Numbered from the stretch's first letter, positions 25,286-34,750 are shown. The stretch: DNA of 64,000 bases from Meishania sp964351985 (GCA_964351985.1 CAYGPR010000018.1:7531-71530); one strand, 5' to 3'. Numbers and translations are program-made. Notes: a model not told the origin generated them from the sequence alone.

Positions 25286-26305
25286 TTACTGTGCAGCCGG
25301 ACAATAACAATCGTATCGTCGTTCGGACTGACCGAAATCGTATCCGAGGGTTATCTGGTGAAAACCGCCATTATCGAATCGAATATCACCCATCTGATAC
25401 GAGTAGTTGTAAGACACCATAAAATTTTTGATATTGGCCCCAACTATCGGGGTAACCAGCTGAAGTCGTTGCTCCCCAAAACTATCCGTCGTTTGAAACT
25501 GGGCACCGTCGAAACTTCTGCGGTATGAGAGTCCGCCCCAGATTCTTCCGAAATCAACATCCTTATAAACTTTGGCGTTGATATCCAATGATTTTTCTTG
25601 TGTAAAATCGGTCATTTGAAAAAGTACCGAAGGTTCGAATTGCCATTCTTGTCTTCCAAAAATATATCCTGCAGAAACGAGATACCTTCTCAGGTTATCG
25701 ATAAGAAATTGTTCGGGATTGTCTTGTCGGTCTTGGTAGTACAAGGTTCTTTTACTGTTCAATGCATTCAACACCGCTACATGGGCATAAAATTCCATGA
25801 GATTGTAAGACATACCGAAATCCACATTAAAATAGGTGGCACTGATCTTAGTTCTACTGATTGCAGGATCCGGTTGAACGGACTGAAATTCGGTCTCATC
25901 AAGACTGCTCTGTAAAATCGTCGGACTAAGGCCAAAAGATAATTGGTTCAAGTTTCGAATATCACCGCCCAATTTCAAATGATGGGCATAGGTCAATTTA
26001 AGTCCTGTTTGGGAATGATACCCATTGGCATCATTAAAGAAAATAGCACCAACACCACTAGGGGTATCCCCGATTCTAAAATTGGCGTTCAAAGTCTGCA
26101 AATTGGGTGCATCTTGCACATCGAACCACTGCATACGTGCAGTGGCTCTTATCTTTCCTCCTTGCCCGATTCCGGCCATTGAAGGATAGACTAGATAATA
26201 GTTGTCTGATAAATAATCAAAATATACGGGAATTCCTTCCTGGGCATATGACTGAAAGCCAAAAACCAAAAAAGAAAATAAGAGCAGTATTCGCTGTTTC
26301 ATCAA
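25286..26305 (-). CDS. PorP/SprF family type IX secretion outer-membrane protein (orphan)
   Basis: 339 residues with a signal peptide (ILLLFSFLVFGFQSYAQ) and PorP/SprF features (PVYFDYLSDNYYLVYPSMAG, ATARMQWFDVQDAPNLQTL). Beta-strand patterns of an outer-membrane barrel follow. It differs from the gene at 13445-14425 and has no adhesin or OmpA gene beside it, so its cargo must be encoded elsewhere or it acts generally in type IX secretion. It is convergent with the VWA gene and divergent from the NifU gene. Confidence 0.88.
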   Translation of the reverse strand: MMKQRILLLFSFLVFGFQSYAQEGIPVYFDYLSDNYYLVYPSMAGIGQGGKIRATARMQWFDVQDAPNLQTLNANFRIGDTPSGVGAIFFNDANGYHSQTGLKLTYAHHLKLGGDIRNLNQLSFGLSPTILQSSLDETEFQSVQPDPAISRTKISATYFNVDFGMSYNLMEFYAHVAVLNALNSKRTLYYQDRQDNPEQFLIDNLRRYLVSAGYIFGRQEWQFEPSVLFQMTDFTQEKSLDINAKVYKDVDFGRIWGGLSYRRSFDGAQFQTTDSFGEQRLQLVTPIVGANIKNFMVSYNYSYQMGDIRFDNGGFHQITLGYDFGQSERRYDCYCPAAQ

Positions 26306-26395
26306 AGATCGGGAGCTAGTTAAAATCCTCTAAATATAAAGTATAACGGTTGAAATGCCACATTATTATATGTCAATTAACTTAGAAAATGGTTG

Positions 26396-26403
26396 TATTT
26401 TTG
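26396..26403 (+). promoter_or_regulatory. -7 promoter element for the NifU-type gene
   Basis: TATTTTTG, an exact TAnnTTTG match, 19 bases before the ATG at 26422. No TTG is visible at the -33 position. Confidence 0.4.
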
Positions 26404-26421
26404 TAAAAAATTTGGAATCTT

Positions 26422-27324
26422 ATGAAGGAGTACTCGATTACCGTCGTGCCGACCAACAATCCGGCTATTTTGAAGTTCGAGACCAATCATCAATTGGTAC
26501 AGTTCAAAAACTATGAGTTCAAGAATATCGACGAGGCCAAGAATTCGCCTTTGGCGCAGCAACTCTTTTATCTTCCTTTTATAAAAACCGTATACGTTTC
26601 CGGAAATTTTATCGGGCTTGAACGTTTCGATATTGTCACTTGGGACGATGTTAAAGACGAAGTGGCGCAGCAATTGGTCGAATACCTAAATGCGGGTGAA
26701 CCTATCGTTAATGAGGAAGAGAATAAAGGAAAATTGCCGATAACGGTCTATGCCGAGGTTACTCCGAACCCCGCGGTAATGAAATTTGTTGCCAACAAGA
26801 AAATAGTCCCGACGACCTTCGAGTTCAAAAATATCGATGAAGCCAAAGGCTCCGAGCTTGCCAAGCAGCTGTTTCATTTTCCGTTCGTAAAAGAAGTCTT
26901 TATTGATGAAAATTACGTGTCAGTAAGCAAGTTCGACGTCGCCGAATGGGACGACATCACCTTGGAACTTCGTGAGACGATCCGCGATTTTTTGGCCGAC
27001 GGAAAAGAAGTCGTCTCTTCGGAAAGTGTTATCCAAAAGAGTGCGGAAGCCCCAAAAACACAGTTACAGAACGAAGATTTAGACGACACTTCAAAACAAA
27101 TTATCGATATTCTGGAAGAATATGTCAAGCCTGCCGTAGCAAGTGATGGCGGCAACATTCTATTTAAGTCGTATGAAGAAGAAAGTAAAACGGTGAACGT
27201 CATCCTTCAGGGCGCCTGTAGTGGTTGCCCTTCTTCGACATTTACTCTAAAAAACGGCATCGAGACCATGCTAAAAAATATGATGGGCGATAAGGTAAAC
27301 GAAGTGGTCGCTTTAAATGGGTAA
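26422..27324 (+). CDS. NifU-type iron-sulfur scaffold with duplicated Nfu N domain
   Basis: A 300-residue Fe-S cluster carrier. Two tandem Nfu_N domains are visible at about 1-95 and 108-200. They share the pattern PAxxKF, YEFKNIDEAK or FEFKNIDEAK, LAQQLFYLPF or LAKQLFHFPF and a V..WDD motif. The NifU-like C-terminal domain at about 220-300 carries the cluster-binding CSGC in QGACSGCPSS. The duplication arose within the gene and is common in this group, to my knowledge. It is expected to deliver Fe-S clusters to target enzymes in the cytoplasm. Confidence 0.92.
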   Translation: MKEYSITVVPTNNPAILKFETNHQLVQFKNYEFKNIDEAKNSPLAQQLFYLPFIKTVYVSGNFIGLERFDIVTWDDVKDEVAQQLVEYLNAGEPIVNEEENKGKLPITVYAEVTPNPAVMKFVANKKIVPTTFEFKNIDEAKGSELAKQLFHFPFVKEVFIDENYVSVSKFDVAEWDDITLELRETIRDFLADGKEVVSSESVIQKSAEAPKTQLQNEDLDDTSKQIIDILEEYVKPAVASDGGNILFKSYEEESKTVNVILQGACSGCPSSTFTLKNGIETMLKNMMGDKVNEVVALNG

Positions 27325-27487
27325 AAGGGGGAAAGCCGATTTTCAATAAAGGGAAAAAGCATCAAGGGAATCTTGCAATACAAGAATATAGGGACCCATA
27401 TCATTTGAGTCAAATATTAGTCGGAAATCGATTTATGTTTCTCTCCATTATTTCTTATATTATCCGAAATCTAAAAACAAATATATT

Positions 27488-27688
27488 ATGGGAGTTTTAA
27501 AAGTTATAGAAGTATTGGCCAATTCTGATAATGGCTGGGAAGATGCTGCAAAAAATGCGGTCTCCGAAGCTTCAAAGTCCGTTAAGAACATTCGTTCGGT
27601 ATATATCAATGAGCAAAGTGCCACAGTAAAAGACGGAAAAATTGAAAATTATAGGGTGAACGTGAAAATCACCTTTGAGGTGAAATAG
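27488..27688 (+). CDS. dodecin family flavin-binding protein
   Basis: A 66-residue protein matching dodecin: short beta strand (MGVLKVIEVLANS), an amphipathic helix (GWEDAAKNAVSEASKSV), and two long beta strands ending in VNVKITFEVK. Dodecins form dodecameric shells that bind and store flavins in the cytoplasm. The aromatic W of the flavin-binding site is present in NGWEDA. Monocistronic and followed by a clear terminator. Confidence 0.92.
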   Translation: MGVLKVIEVLANSDNGWEDAAKNAVSEASKSVKNIRSVYINEQSATVKDGKIENYRVNVKITFEVK

Positions 27689-27707
27689 CCTATTAAAAAT
27701 AATTGAC

Positions 27708-27750
27708 AAGCGTCCATCTAGGTTTGTAATCCGAAGTGGGCGCTTTTTTT
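27708..27750 (+). terminator. rho-independent terminator after dodecin
   Basis: AAGCGTCCAT pairs with GTGGGCGCTT (with G-U pairs) across a loop of about 20 bases and is followed by seven T. Confidence 0.8.
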
Positions 27751-27779
27751 ATGGTTATCTTTAATTCTGACCTTTAGGA

Positions 27780-29888
27780 ATGAGACTAATTTTCCGCCTT
27801 TCTGTCCTTTTACTCCTAATGGCCCACGTTCAGGCCCAAAAAACAGATGAGATGAACTTTGAACACACAAATGCCCTAATTAACGAAACTAGTCCGTACC
27901 TGCTACAGCACGCCCACAATCCCGTAAACTGGGAAGCATGGAGTCCGGACGTTTTAGCACGGGCAAAAAAAGAAAATAAACTTTTGCTAATCAGTATCGG
28001 ATATGCTGCATGCCATTGGTGTCATGTGATGGAGCATGAGTGTTTTGAAGATGAAGATGTGGCCTTGGTCATGAACGAAAACTTCATCAACATTAAAATA
28101 GATAGGGAAGAACGCCCCGATATCGATCATATTTATATGGATGCCCTACAGATGATGACAGGTAGCGGAGGTTGGCCTTTGAACATTGTCGCACTGCCAG
28201 ACGGAAGGCCTTTCTGGGGTGCAACCTATGTCAAGAAGGAGGATTGGACAAAGGTATTGATGCAGCTTTCGGAGCTCTATGAAAAAGACCCTACAAAAAT
28301 AAAGGAGTATGCCCAAAAATTATCCGAGGGCATCAAAGCGATTAATTTGGTAGAAATAAAACCGAATGCCACGGTGATGGATTCGGAACAAATCGATAAA
28401 CTGGTCAAACACTGGTCATCGTACTTTGATACTTTTTTAGGTGGCTATAAGCGTGCGCCTAAGTTCATGATGCCTGTGAACCTGAATTTTTTATTGCATT
28501 ATGGTATCGCAAAAGAGGATACAGAAATTCTCCAATACGTCAATACCACACTAACAAAAATGGCATGGGGCGGAATCTTCGATCATGTCGGCGGGGGCTT
28601 CTCAAGATATGCTGTTGACACTAAATGGCATGTGCCCCATTTTGAAAAAATGCTCTATGACAACGGGCAGCTTACGAGTCTGTATGCCAAGGCCTATGCC
28701 GCTACCAAAAATGAACTCTACAAAGAAACGGTAGAACGTATCGTCGAGTTTGTCAAAAATGAATTGACAGACACGTCATTCGGATTCTACTCTTCTTTGG
28801 ACGCCGACAGTCTCAATGAAGCCGGGGAACTAGAAGAAGGTGCTTATTACGTTTGGACCGATGAAGAACTGAAATCACTTTTAGGGGAAGACTTCTCGAT
28901 TTTTAAAGACTACTATAATATCAACGGCTATGGCCATTGGGAACATGGCAACTACGTACTTATCCGGGATTCGGAGGATGAAAAAATTATAAAAAAACAC
29001 AAAATCAGAACCACCGAATTGAAGGAAATTCTTGAAAGGAGCCATAAAATACTTTTACAACAACGAAACAAAAGAAGTCGGCCCCGACTGGATGATAAAA
29101 TCTTGACTTCATGGAACGGATTGATGCTCAAGGGACTTTCCGACGCTTATCGTTATCTAGGAAATCCTGAATATTTGGATCTGGCCCTAAAAAATGGCGA
29201 GTTCATACATACGAACCTGATGAAGAAGAATGGCGGCCTGTATCATAATCATAAAAATGGAAAAAGTACCATAAACGGTTATCTTGAAGATTACGCCTCG
29301 GTAATAGAAGCGTATTTGGGGCTGTATGAGATTACCTTTGACGAAAAATGGCTAAAGCGTTCAAAAGCTTTGAGCGACCACTGTTCGGCGAACTTTTATG
29401 ATACCGAAAGTGGTATGTTTTTCTTTACTTCAAAAGAAGACGATTTTGTCATCCGCAGAACGATTGAAACTACCGACAATGTTGTTCCGAGTTCGAATTC
29501 CATTTTGGCGAAAAATCTTTTTAAACTCTCACGGCTTTATACTGATGAAAATTTTGAGGAAGTTGCAATTCAAATGCTAAAAAACCTTCAAGACAACTTG
29601 GAAGAAAATGCCCAAAGCCATGCAAATTGGCTGCAGCTGGCACTTTACTTTGACCGTCCCTTTTACGAAGTTGCGATTGTGGGCAAAGATTTTAAGCAGA
29701 AGGCGAAGACGCTAGGGGCTCACTATCGACCAAATTCCATCTTGGCCGGAACCTCGATGGAGAGCACTATTCCTGTTCTGGAAAATCGATATGAAGAAGG
29801 TGAAACCTTAATCTATGTATGTGAACATGGGTCTTGTAAACTCCCTTTGACCCAAACGGCAGAAGTATTGACCCAATTGCCGTTTTGA
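27780..29888 (+). CDS. DUF255 thioredoxin-domain protein (YyaL/SPATA20 type)
   Basis: 702 residues. Signal-like N-terminus (LSVLLLLMAHVQAQ), then a DUF255 thioredoxin fold with a CHWC active-site-like motif at residues 78-81 within GYAACHWCHVMEHECF, and a long (alpha/alpha)6 barrel resembling N-acylglucosamine epimerases (MTGSGGWPLNIV, FSRYAVDTKWHVPHFEKMLYDN, LDDKILTSWNGLMLKG). The biochemical role is not established. An export signal is notable, because many homologues are cytoplasmic. A near-match to the -7 element (TATCTTTA, 27756-27763) lies just upstream. Confidence 0.92.
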   Translation: MRLIFRLSVLLLLMAHVQAQKTDEMNFEHTNALINETSPYLLQHAHNPVNWEAWSPDVLARAKKENKLLLISIGYAACHWCHVMEHECFEDEDVALVMNENFINIKIDREERPDIDHIYMDALQMMTGSGGWPLNIVALPDGRPFWGATYVKKEDWTKVLMQLSELYEKDPTKIKEYAQKLSEGIKAINLVEIKPNATVMDSEQIDKLVKHWSSYFDTFLGGYKRAPKFMMPVNLNFLLHYGIAKEDTEILQYVNTTLTKMAWGGIFDHVGGGFSRYAVDTKWHVPHFEKMLYDNGQLTSLYAKAYAATKNELYKETVERIVEFVKNELTDTSFGFYSSLDADSLNEAGELEEGAYYVWTDEELKSLLGEDFSIFKDYYNINGYGHWEHGNYVLIRDSEDEKIIKKHKIRTTELKEILERSHKILLQQRNKRSRPRLDDKILTSWNGLMLKGLSDAYRYLGNPEYLDLALKNGEFIHTNLMKKNGGLYHNHKNGKSTINGYLEDYASVIEAYLGLYEITFDEKWLKRSKALSDHCSANFYDTESGMFFFTSKEDDFVIRRTIETTDNVVPSSNSILAKNLFKLSRLYTDENFEEVAIQMLKNLQDNLEENAQSHANWLQLALYFDRPFYEVAIVGKDFKQKAKTLGAHYRPNSILAGTSMESTIPVLENRYEEGETLIYVCEHGSCKLPLTQTAEVLTQLPF

Positions 29889-29981
29889 TTTCGAAATTAA
29901 CAATAGTTTAAACTTTTTTTCTTGATTGTGGGCTTCCTAATTTTTAGGTTAATCACTTCTAAATTAAAATTACCCGGAATA

Positions 29982-30812
29982 ATGAAAGAATTTACCAATT
30001 ATCAAGAACATATGGACAAGGCTATCGATTGGGTCTGGAATGCCATGCCGAATCTGCTAATGGCCCTTGCCATCTTAATTATAGGAACGTGGATAATGAG
30101 GTTGATAAACCGCTTGGTCCGCAAATTTTTCATGAAGAAAGACTATGATCCTACATTGGAAACTTTCTTGCAAAGTTTCATTAAAGTTGCCTTAAAAATT
30201 ATTTTATTCGTGCTTGTGGTAACCCAATTAGGCGTCAAATCGTCTTCCCTAGTGGCGATTGTCGGTGCCGCAGGACTTGCCATCGGACTTGCCCTACAGG
30301 GATCTTTGGCCAATTTTGCGGGCGGAGTGCTTATTTTGCTGTTCAAGCCTTTCAAAGTTGGGGATTTTATTTCTGCACAAGGTGTTGATGGAACCGTAAA
30401 AGAGATAACAATTTTCACAACAAAGCTTAACACCTTTGGCAATCAAGTCGCCATTCTGCCCAACGGTCAATTGAGCAATAATAGCATCATTAACTACAAT
30501 GCCGAAAATACAAGACGTGACAAAATCGATGTGGGTATCGGTTACGGTTCCAATATCAAAAAGGCCAAAGATATTCTTTTGGAAATCTGCTCGAATAAAG
30601 AAACCATTCTTACCGAGCCAATGCCAGAAGTCTATGTAGGAGAACTCGCCGATAGCTCGGTAAACCTGACCTTACGATTCTGGGCGAAAAACGAAGATTT
30701 CTGGACGGCCCATTTTTATGTACTTGAGGAATTAAAATACCGATTCGATGAGTCCGGTATTGAGATACCTTTTCCGCAAAGAGTACTTCATTCCCCTAGC
30801 CCAAACGAGTAA
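29982..30812 (+). CDS. small-conductance mechanosensitive channel (MscS family)
   Basis: About 276 residues. Three membrane helices are visible (LLMALAILIIGTWIMRLI; VALKIILFVLVVTQLGV; the pore helix rich in Gly and Ala, LVAIVGAAGLAIGLALQ). The cytoplasmic beta domain follows (FKVGDFISAQGVDGTVKEI; ILPNGQLSNNSIINYNA), then the C-terminal alpha-beta domain. It opens under membrane tension to release solutes during hypo-osmotic shock. I start at the ATG at 29982; the in-frame extension would need a TTG at 29922. Confidence 0.93.
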   Translation: MKEFTNYQEHMDKAIDWVWNAMPNLLMALAILIIGTWIMRLINRLVRKFFMKKDYDPTLETFLQSFIKVALKIILFVLVVTQLGVKSSSLVAIVGAAGLAIGLALQGSLANFAGGVLILLFKPFKVGDFISAQGVDGTVKEITIFTTKLNTFGNQVAILPNGQLSNNSIINYNAENTRRDKIDVGIGYGSNIKKAKDILLEICSNKETILTEPMPEVYVGELADSSVNLTLRFWAKNEDFWTAHFYVLEELKYRFDESGIEIPFPQRVLHSPSPNE

Positions 30813-30917
30813 TGCTTTAAGTGAAAATAAGAATGGTCAGCAATGGCTGATTACTATCTATAAATTTCATTTCTGGAACAATTTTTGCTATATTTATTTG
30901 AATAAAAACCTCTGATT

Positions 30918-31616
30918 ATGAGAAATTTAGCTATTCTACTTTTTTTTGCAACCTATTTTGCTTTCGCTCAATACGAAGGTCCTCGTACCGCCGCACAAAT
31001 CGGTACTGTCTACAGAGAGGTTCCGATAAGTGGCACACAATATGTCAATGAGATGTACCAAAAGGGAGAAGCAATAATGAACGGCAAGTCAACTGGTGAG
31101 ATTTTAATGCGATATGATGCCTATCATGAAGTTGTCGAATTTTTAGAAAATGGTAAACCTCGCAAATTGTTGCGGAGAGAGAATATTACGGCCATAATAG
31201 ATGATGTTCGTTATGAAGTTGTGGAGTTCAAGGAAAAGGGCAAGTCAAGGTTAGGATACCTTAGTCCATTAAACGAAGGTGAGACGGTTTTATATTACAG
31301 ACCTAAAAAGCAGTTTATACAAGCCGAAAATCCCGAAAATGGGTATGATGAATATCAACCCGCAACATTTAAGGATATTTCAACCTACTACATAAAAATT
31401 GGGGATGAGCCAGCAACAGAGGTCAGATTGAGCAAGGGCAGCATCCTTAAAAAGTTATCCGACCAAAAACCCGTATTGAAAAAATATATTTCGGAGCATC
31501 ACCTAACATTCAAGAGTATGGAGGATGTTACGAAACTTCTTGCGTACTATAATACCATCAAAAAAACTTCGGGTTCGATGCATCACGCTGAGATGGGCAC
31601 TACAGTCGGAAAATAA
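30918..31616 (+). CDS. secreted protein of unknown function, paralogue A
   Basis: I do not recognise this 232-residue protein. It has a signal peptide (LAILLFFATYFAFAQ) and a charged, mainly beta mature region with GEILMRYDAYHEVVEF, GYLSPLNEGETVLYYR and a C-terminal helix VTKLLAYYNTIKKT. It shares these landmarks with the gene at 31904-32632, so the two are diverged paralogues on the same strand. Likely periplasmic or outer-membrane associated. No enzyme motif or metal ligand is evident. Confidence 0.8.
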   Translation: MRNLAILLFFATYFAFAQYEGPRTAAQIGTVYREVPISGTQYVNEMYQKGEAIMNGKSTGEILMRYDAYHEVVEFLENGKPRKLLRRENITAIIDDVRYEVVEFKEKGKSRLGYLSPLNEGETVLYYRPKKQFIQAENPENGYDEYQPATFKDISTYYIKIGDEPATEVRLSKGSILKKLSDQKPVLKKYISEHHLTFKSMEDVTKLLAYYNTIKKTSGSMHHAEMGTTVGK

Positions 31617-31689
31617 GTATTCCGATAAAATAAAAAATTGGTAAACAAGTCAAAAGAATATTTGTAAGGCTTTCGACTCAATTCGCTAA

Positions 31690-31827
31690 CCTTCAATAAT
31701 AATTCTCAAATTAACGAAGCGCTGCAATATCGATTTGACCGAGCTACGAGCGTTTCCCATCTCACAAGGCGATATTCAAGCGAAAGAATTAAAAGCGGAA
31801 ATTATTGCATTATGCAAAGAGGGTTAA
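31690..31827 (+). pseudogene. short coding-like remnant between the two paralogues
   Basis: An open frame without a start codon reads ...NIDLTELRAFPISQGDIQAKELKAEIIALCKEG and then stops. The composition looks like a protein C-terminus and is unlike the two flanking genes. The rest of the 287-base gap has nothing recognisable. I cannot name a parent family, so this is weak evidence for a gene fragment. Confidence 0.25.
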
Positions 31828-31903
31828 GACTTTTTAACCACAATTGGAAGTAACTCACGTTTTAACGAAATTAGACGCCAATCATTCATTAAAGTAAAGT
31901 GTA

Positions 31904-32632
31904 ATGAAAATCTTAGTTTTCATTTTTGGTATTTTCTCGACCCTACGCATTTCCGCTCAAGAGGTTTCCGAACGATTTGAGATTTTAGAAAATGGGGATG
32001 TATTCACAGTAAGAGTTTCGCAGGCAATAGATGACGAAAGAGATTTTGTGGTGGAAGGCAGTCCTTACTTAGATAAGGAATTCAAACCCGGAAGATGGAG
32101 ATTGGCCAACCGGTCAAGTCAAGAAGCTTCTATGCGCTATAATGCCTATTACGACGCCATACAACTACACCAGAACGGCGATACATTCTTTTTGCGTAAA
32201 AGCCTAGACGTAGAGGCGGAAATCGAAGGTAGGCGTTATCAGTTTGTGGACTTTCTGGATCATGGAAATCGCAAATCCGGTTATATGACTCCGTTGAATC
32301 AAGGCAACACGGTTTTGTATTTACGAAACACCAAGATACTTATACCTCCCCATAGGCCACAACACGGCTATGACCTTCCCAAACCCCCAAAGTTCGTATC
32401 CAAAATGGAGTATTATCTCAAACAAAAAAATAAGCCGGCAAAACCACTTCAGAATTTAAGCAGAAAAGAGGTTTTTGCGGTTCTTTGGGACAGGTACTCG
32501 GAACTTCGTAAATATGCGAGGCAGAACAAGCTGAACATGCGAACTAAAGAAGAGGTGATACAGGTTCTAAAATATTACGACACTCTAAAGTCCGTAGAAC
32601 AAGAGGAGCCTTCCTTTGAGGATAAACCCTAA
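31904..32632 (+). CDS. secreted protein of unknown function, paralogue B
   Basis: A 242-residue protein with a signal peptide (ILVFIFGIFSTLRISAQ). Shared with paralogue A are SMRYNAYYDAIQL, GYMTPLNQGNTVLYLR, MEYYLKQKNKPA and VIQVLKYYDTLKS, in the same order and at similar spacing. Function unknown. Its stop overlaps the stop of the convergent tsaB gene by four bases. The C-terminus is acidic (EQEEPSFEDKP). Confidence 0.8.
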   Translation: MKILVFIFGIFSTLRISAQEVSERFEILENGDVFTVRVSQAIDDERDFVVEGSPYLDKEFKPGRWRLANRSSQEASMRYNAYYDAIQLHQNGDTFFLRKSLDVEAEIEGRRYQFVDFLDHGNRKSGYMTPLNQGNTVLYLRNTKILIPPHRPQHGYDLPKPPKFVSKMEYYLKQKNKPAKPLQNLSRKEVFAVLWDRYSELRKYARQNKLNMRTKEEVIQVLKYYDTLKSVEQEEPSFEDKP

Positions 32633-33303
32633 GAAGTCTTCTTTTTATGTACCAAAAAATCCTTTAGGTAATAGGGGTCAAAATAAGCAGTATTCTCAAA
32701 GTCTTTTTGGAGATATTTCCGATATGACAGCTTGCACATTTCACGGGCGGAGGGCACGATGTCGATATCAAAACTGACATTCTCATGTGCTAAAAAAGGT
32801 TTACATTTTTCCGCTCCGTTTCCAGTAAGTAATACAGTGCCTTTTCCGATATAATCTTGAAATGAGTTTTCGTCGATAATTTCGGCCCGAGTTTCACGAA
32901 CTTCTATACCGCCATTAAAAACTGCAGAATAGACCTCCATTCTGCGGGCATCCAATACAGGAACAATGAAATCGTAATTCAACATATTGACCTGATTGGC
33001 CATACTTTCTAAAGTAGGAATGGAAATTAAAGGAATATCCAAGGCAAAACACAATCCTTTGGCGGCGGATACCCCGATACGCAGACCGGTATAAGAACCT
33101 GGCCCTTTACTTACCGCAATGGCATCTATCTCATTTATTTCTACTGAAGCACTTTGTAGAACTTCAGCAATAAAGATGTGTAGCTGTTCTGAATGGGAGT
33201 AGTTGGGGGTATCATGTTCTTTTATGGATAGAAGTTGGCCATCTTTTGCCAAACTTACCGAGCAATTGGTGGTAGCCGTTTCCAAGTTCAAGATTAGTGC
33301 CAT
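32629..33303 (-). CDS. tsaB: tRNA threonylcarbamoyladenosine biosynthesis protein TsaB
   Basis: A 224-residue ASKHA-fold protein that partners TsaD and TsaE in forming t6A37 on ANN-decoding tRNAs. Family motifs are ILNLETATTNCSVSL at the N-terminus and VSKGPGSYTGLRIGVSAAKGL around residues 65-85. Length is normal for TsaB, and the second half lacks the metal-binding residues of TsaD, as expected. A full consensus promoter sits so close to the ATG that the mRNA should be nearly leaderless. Confidence 0.95.
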   Translation of the reverse strand: MALILNLETATTNCSVSLAKDGQLLSIKEHDTPNYSHSEQLHIFIAEVLQSASVEINEIDAIAVSKGPGSYTGLRIGVSAAKGLCFALDIPLISIPTLESMANQVNMLNYDFIVPVLDARRMEVYSAVFNGGIEVRETRAEIIDENSFQDYIGKGTVLLTGNGAEKCKPFLAHENVSFDIDIVPSAREMCKLSYRKYLQKDFENTAYFDPYYLKDFLVHKKKTS

Positions 33304-33310
33304 AGATTAA

Positions 33311-33341
33311 CAAAGATACGTGGAAGGCATAAACATACAAA
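33311..33341 (-). promoter_or_regulatory. consensus promoter of tsaB, implying an almost leaderless mRNA
   Basis: On the minus strand: TTTG (33338-33341), 19 bases, then TATCTTTG (33311-33318). Both elements and the spacing fit the Bacteroidota consensus. The -7 element ends 7 bases before the ATG (33303), so the transcript would begin about 1-4 bases from the start codon. Confidence 0.6.
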
Positions 33342-33347
33342 TAGAAA

Positions 33348-33378
33348 GACCTGTCGGGTTTTAAAAACCTGACAGGTC
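33348..33378 (-). terminator. hairpin terminator of the efflux operon / dispersed palindrome
   Basis: GACCTGTCGGGTT pairs with AACCTGACAGGTC across a short A/T loop, with one G-U pair. It lies just after the TolC stop, with a T-rich tail on the minus strand. The ACCTGTCAGGTTT-type palindrome is, to my knowledge, repeated at many gene ends in Bacteroidota. Confidence 0.65.
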
Positions 33379-33400
33379 ATGTGTTGTATCTGGAAGGACT

Positions 33401-34750
33401 TTATTTTAATTCAATAGGAAGACCAAAAAAGAACTCCAATACTTTCAATCTAAAAATATAGTCATATTTGGAACGGACAACATCGGCCTCGGCGTTATCA
33501 ACTCGAGATTGAGCTTGACTGAAATCGAAAGCGTTCAATAAGCCTACTTCATATCGTTCCTTTGAGTAATCATAAGCGAGACGTCTTGCTTCCAATGTTT
33601 TTTGAGCCGCTTCATAGGCCTTTGCAAAACTTCTGACATCGACGTAAGCTTGATTGATATCCGTTTCCAAAAACAGCTTATCTTGTTCCAGTTGCAACCT
33701 TGCTTTTTCCACATTTATGTGGGAACGTTTGATATTGTTCCTTACCGAAAAACCGTTAAAAATCGGGATGTTCAATTGTGCCCCATAAGAGATACCATCG
33801 TTCAACCATAATTGGTCTTGAAAACTTTCCCGTTCCAGCATACCGGTAATATTATTAAAACGCTCTTGGTCCGAGTATCTAGTGTTATAGTTGAAAAAAG
33901 CACCCAGGGTAGGATATAGTGCACCTTTGGTTATTTTCAAGTCTTGCTCCGCCAAATCTAAGCTGCTCTCGGAAAGTTTAATGTCATTTCTAAAAGTGAG
34001 CGCCTTGGCAAAAATCTCTTTCGGAGTATAGTTCAAGACTTCTGAAGGTGGTACCTCTACATCAATATCGACAACATCAAAGTTCTCATACTCCGTAATC
34101 TGCAAAAGCTGCGCCAAGTTGATTCGAGAAATCAATACCAAATTCTCGGTATTTACGATTTGTTGTTCCAAGTTTGCGGCTGTGGCCTCGATTTCCAAAA
34201 GATCGCCTTGTGGAACCACTCCAGACTCAACCAATTCAGCGGTGCGTTTCAGGTCTTGTTCAGTAACCGCATATTGTGCTTGAAGTGTAATAAGGGTCTC
34301 TTTGTTTGAAATAATCTGCAAGTAAGCATTCGCAACGTTAAGTCGAATGTCGTCTTTCAGGTCATCCAAGCGATACTGACTGGCCAAGGCGTTCATTTTC
34401 GCACGATTTAATCTATTGATATTCCTCAGACCATCGAACAGCGTGACCGATGAGGTAACATTTGCGTTCGCTGTTAAAATGGTTGCGGTTACCAGCTGAT
34501 TATTCGTTGGATCTAAAGAAAGACCAGTATTTCCCGAACCACTTATTTGGGTGTTGGCACTAGGCAAGAAAGCACCAAAGGCATCTGAACGATCAATTTT
34601 TGCATTCTCCAAGTCCAGTTGAAATTGTGCTATACTTATATTGTTTTCTTCTGCATATACTATACATTCTTCAAGCGTCCACTTTTTTTGTTGGGCGACC
34701 GATATTCCTATTGAAAATACCAGCAACAGTGCCGTTAGTTTAAATTTCAT
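33401..34750 (-). CDS. TolC family outer-membrane efflux protein
   Basis: 449 residues. Signal peptide (LTALLLVFSIGISVAQ) followed by two long-helix OEP repeats (DLRLNVANAYLQIISNKETL-like first half; RNNIKRSHINVEKARLQLEQ second half). Forms the outer-membrane tunnel for tripartite efflux. It is the last gene of the operon that begins at about 42969, 30 bases after the adaptor gene, so it should partner both adaptors encoded there. Length is typical. Confidence 0.93.
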   Translation of the reverse strand: MKFKLTALLLVFSIGISVAQQKKWTLEECIVYAEENNISIAQFQLDLENAKIDRSDAFGAFLPSANTQISGSGNTGLSLDPTNNQLVTATILTANANVTSSVTLFDGLRNINRLNRAKMNALASQYRLDDLKDDIRLNVANAYLQIISNKETLITLQAQYAVTEQDLKRTAELVESGVVPQGDLLEIEATAANLEQQIVNTENLVLISRINLAQLLQITEYENFDVVDIDVEVPPSEVLNYTPKEIFAKALTFRNDIKLSESSLDLAEQDLKITKGALYPTLGAFFNYNTRYSDQERFNNITGMLERESFQDQLWLNDGISYGAQLNIPIFNGFSVRNNIKRSHINVEKARLQLEQDKLFLETDINQAYVDVRSFAKAYEAAQKTLEARRLAYDYSKERYEVGLLNAFDFSQAQSRVDNAEADVVRSKYDYIFRLKVLEFFFGLPIELK

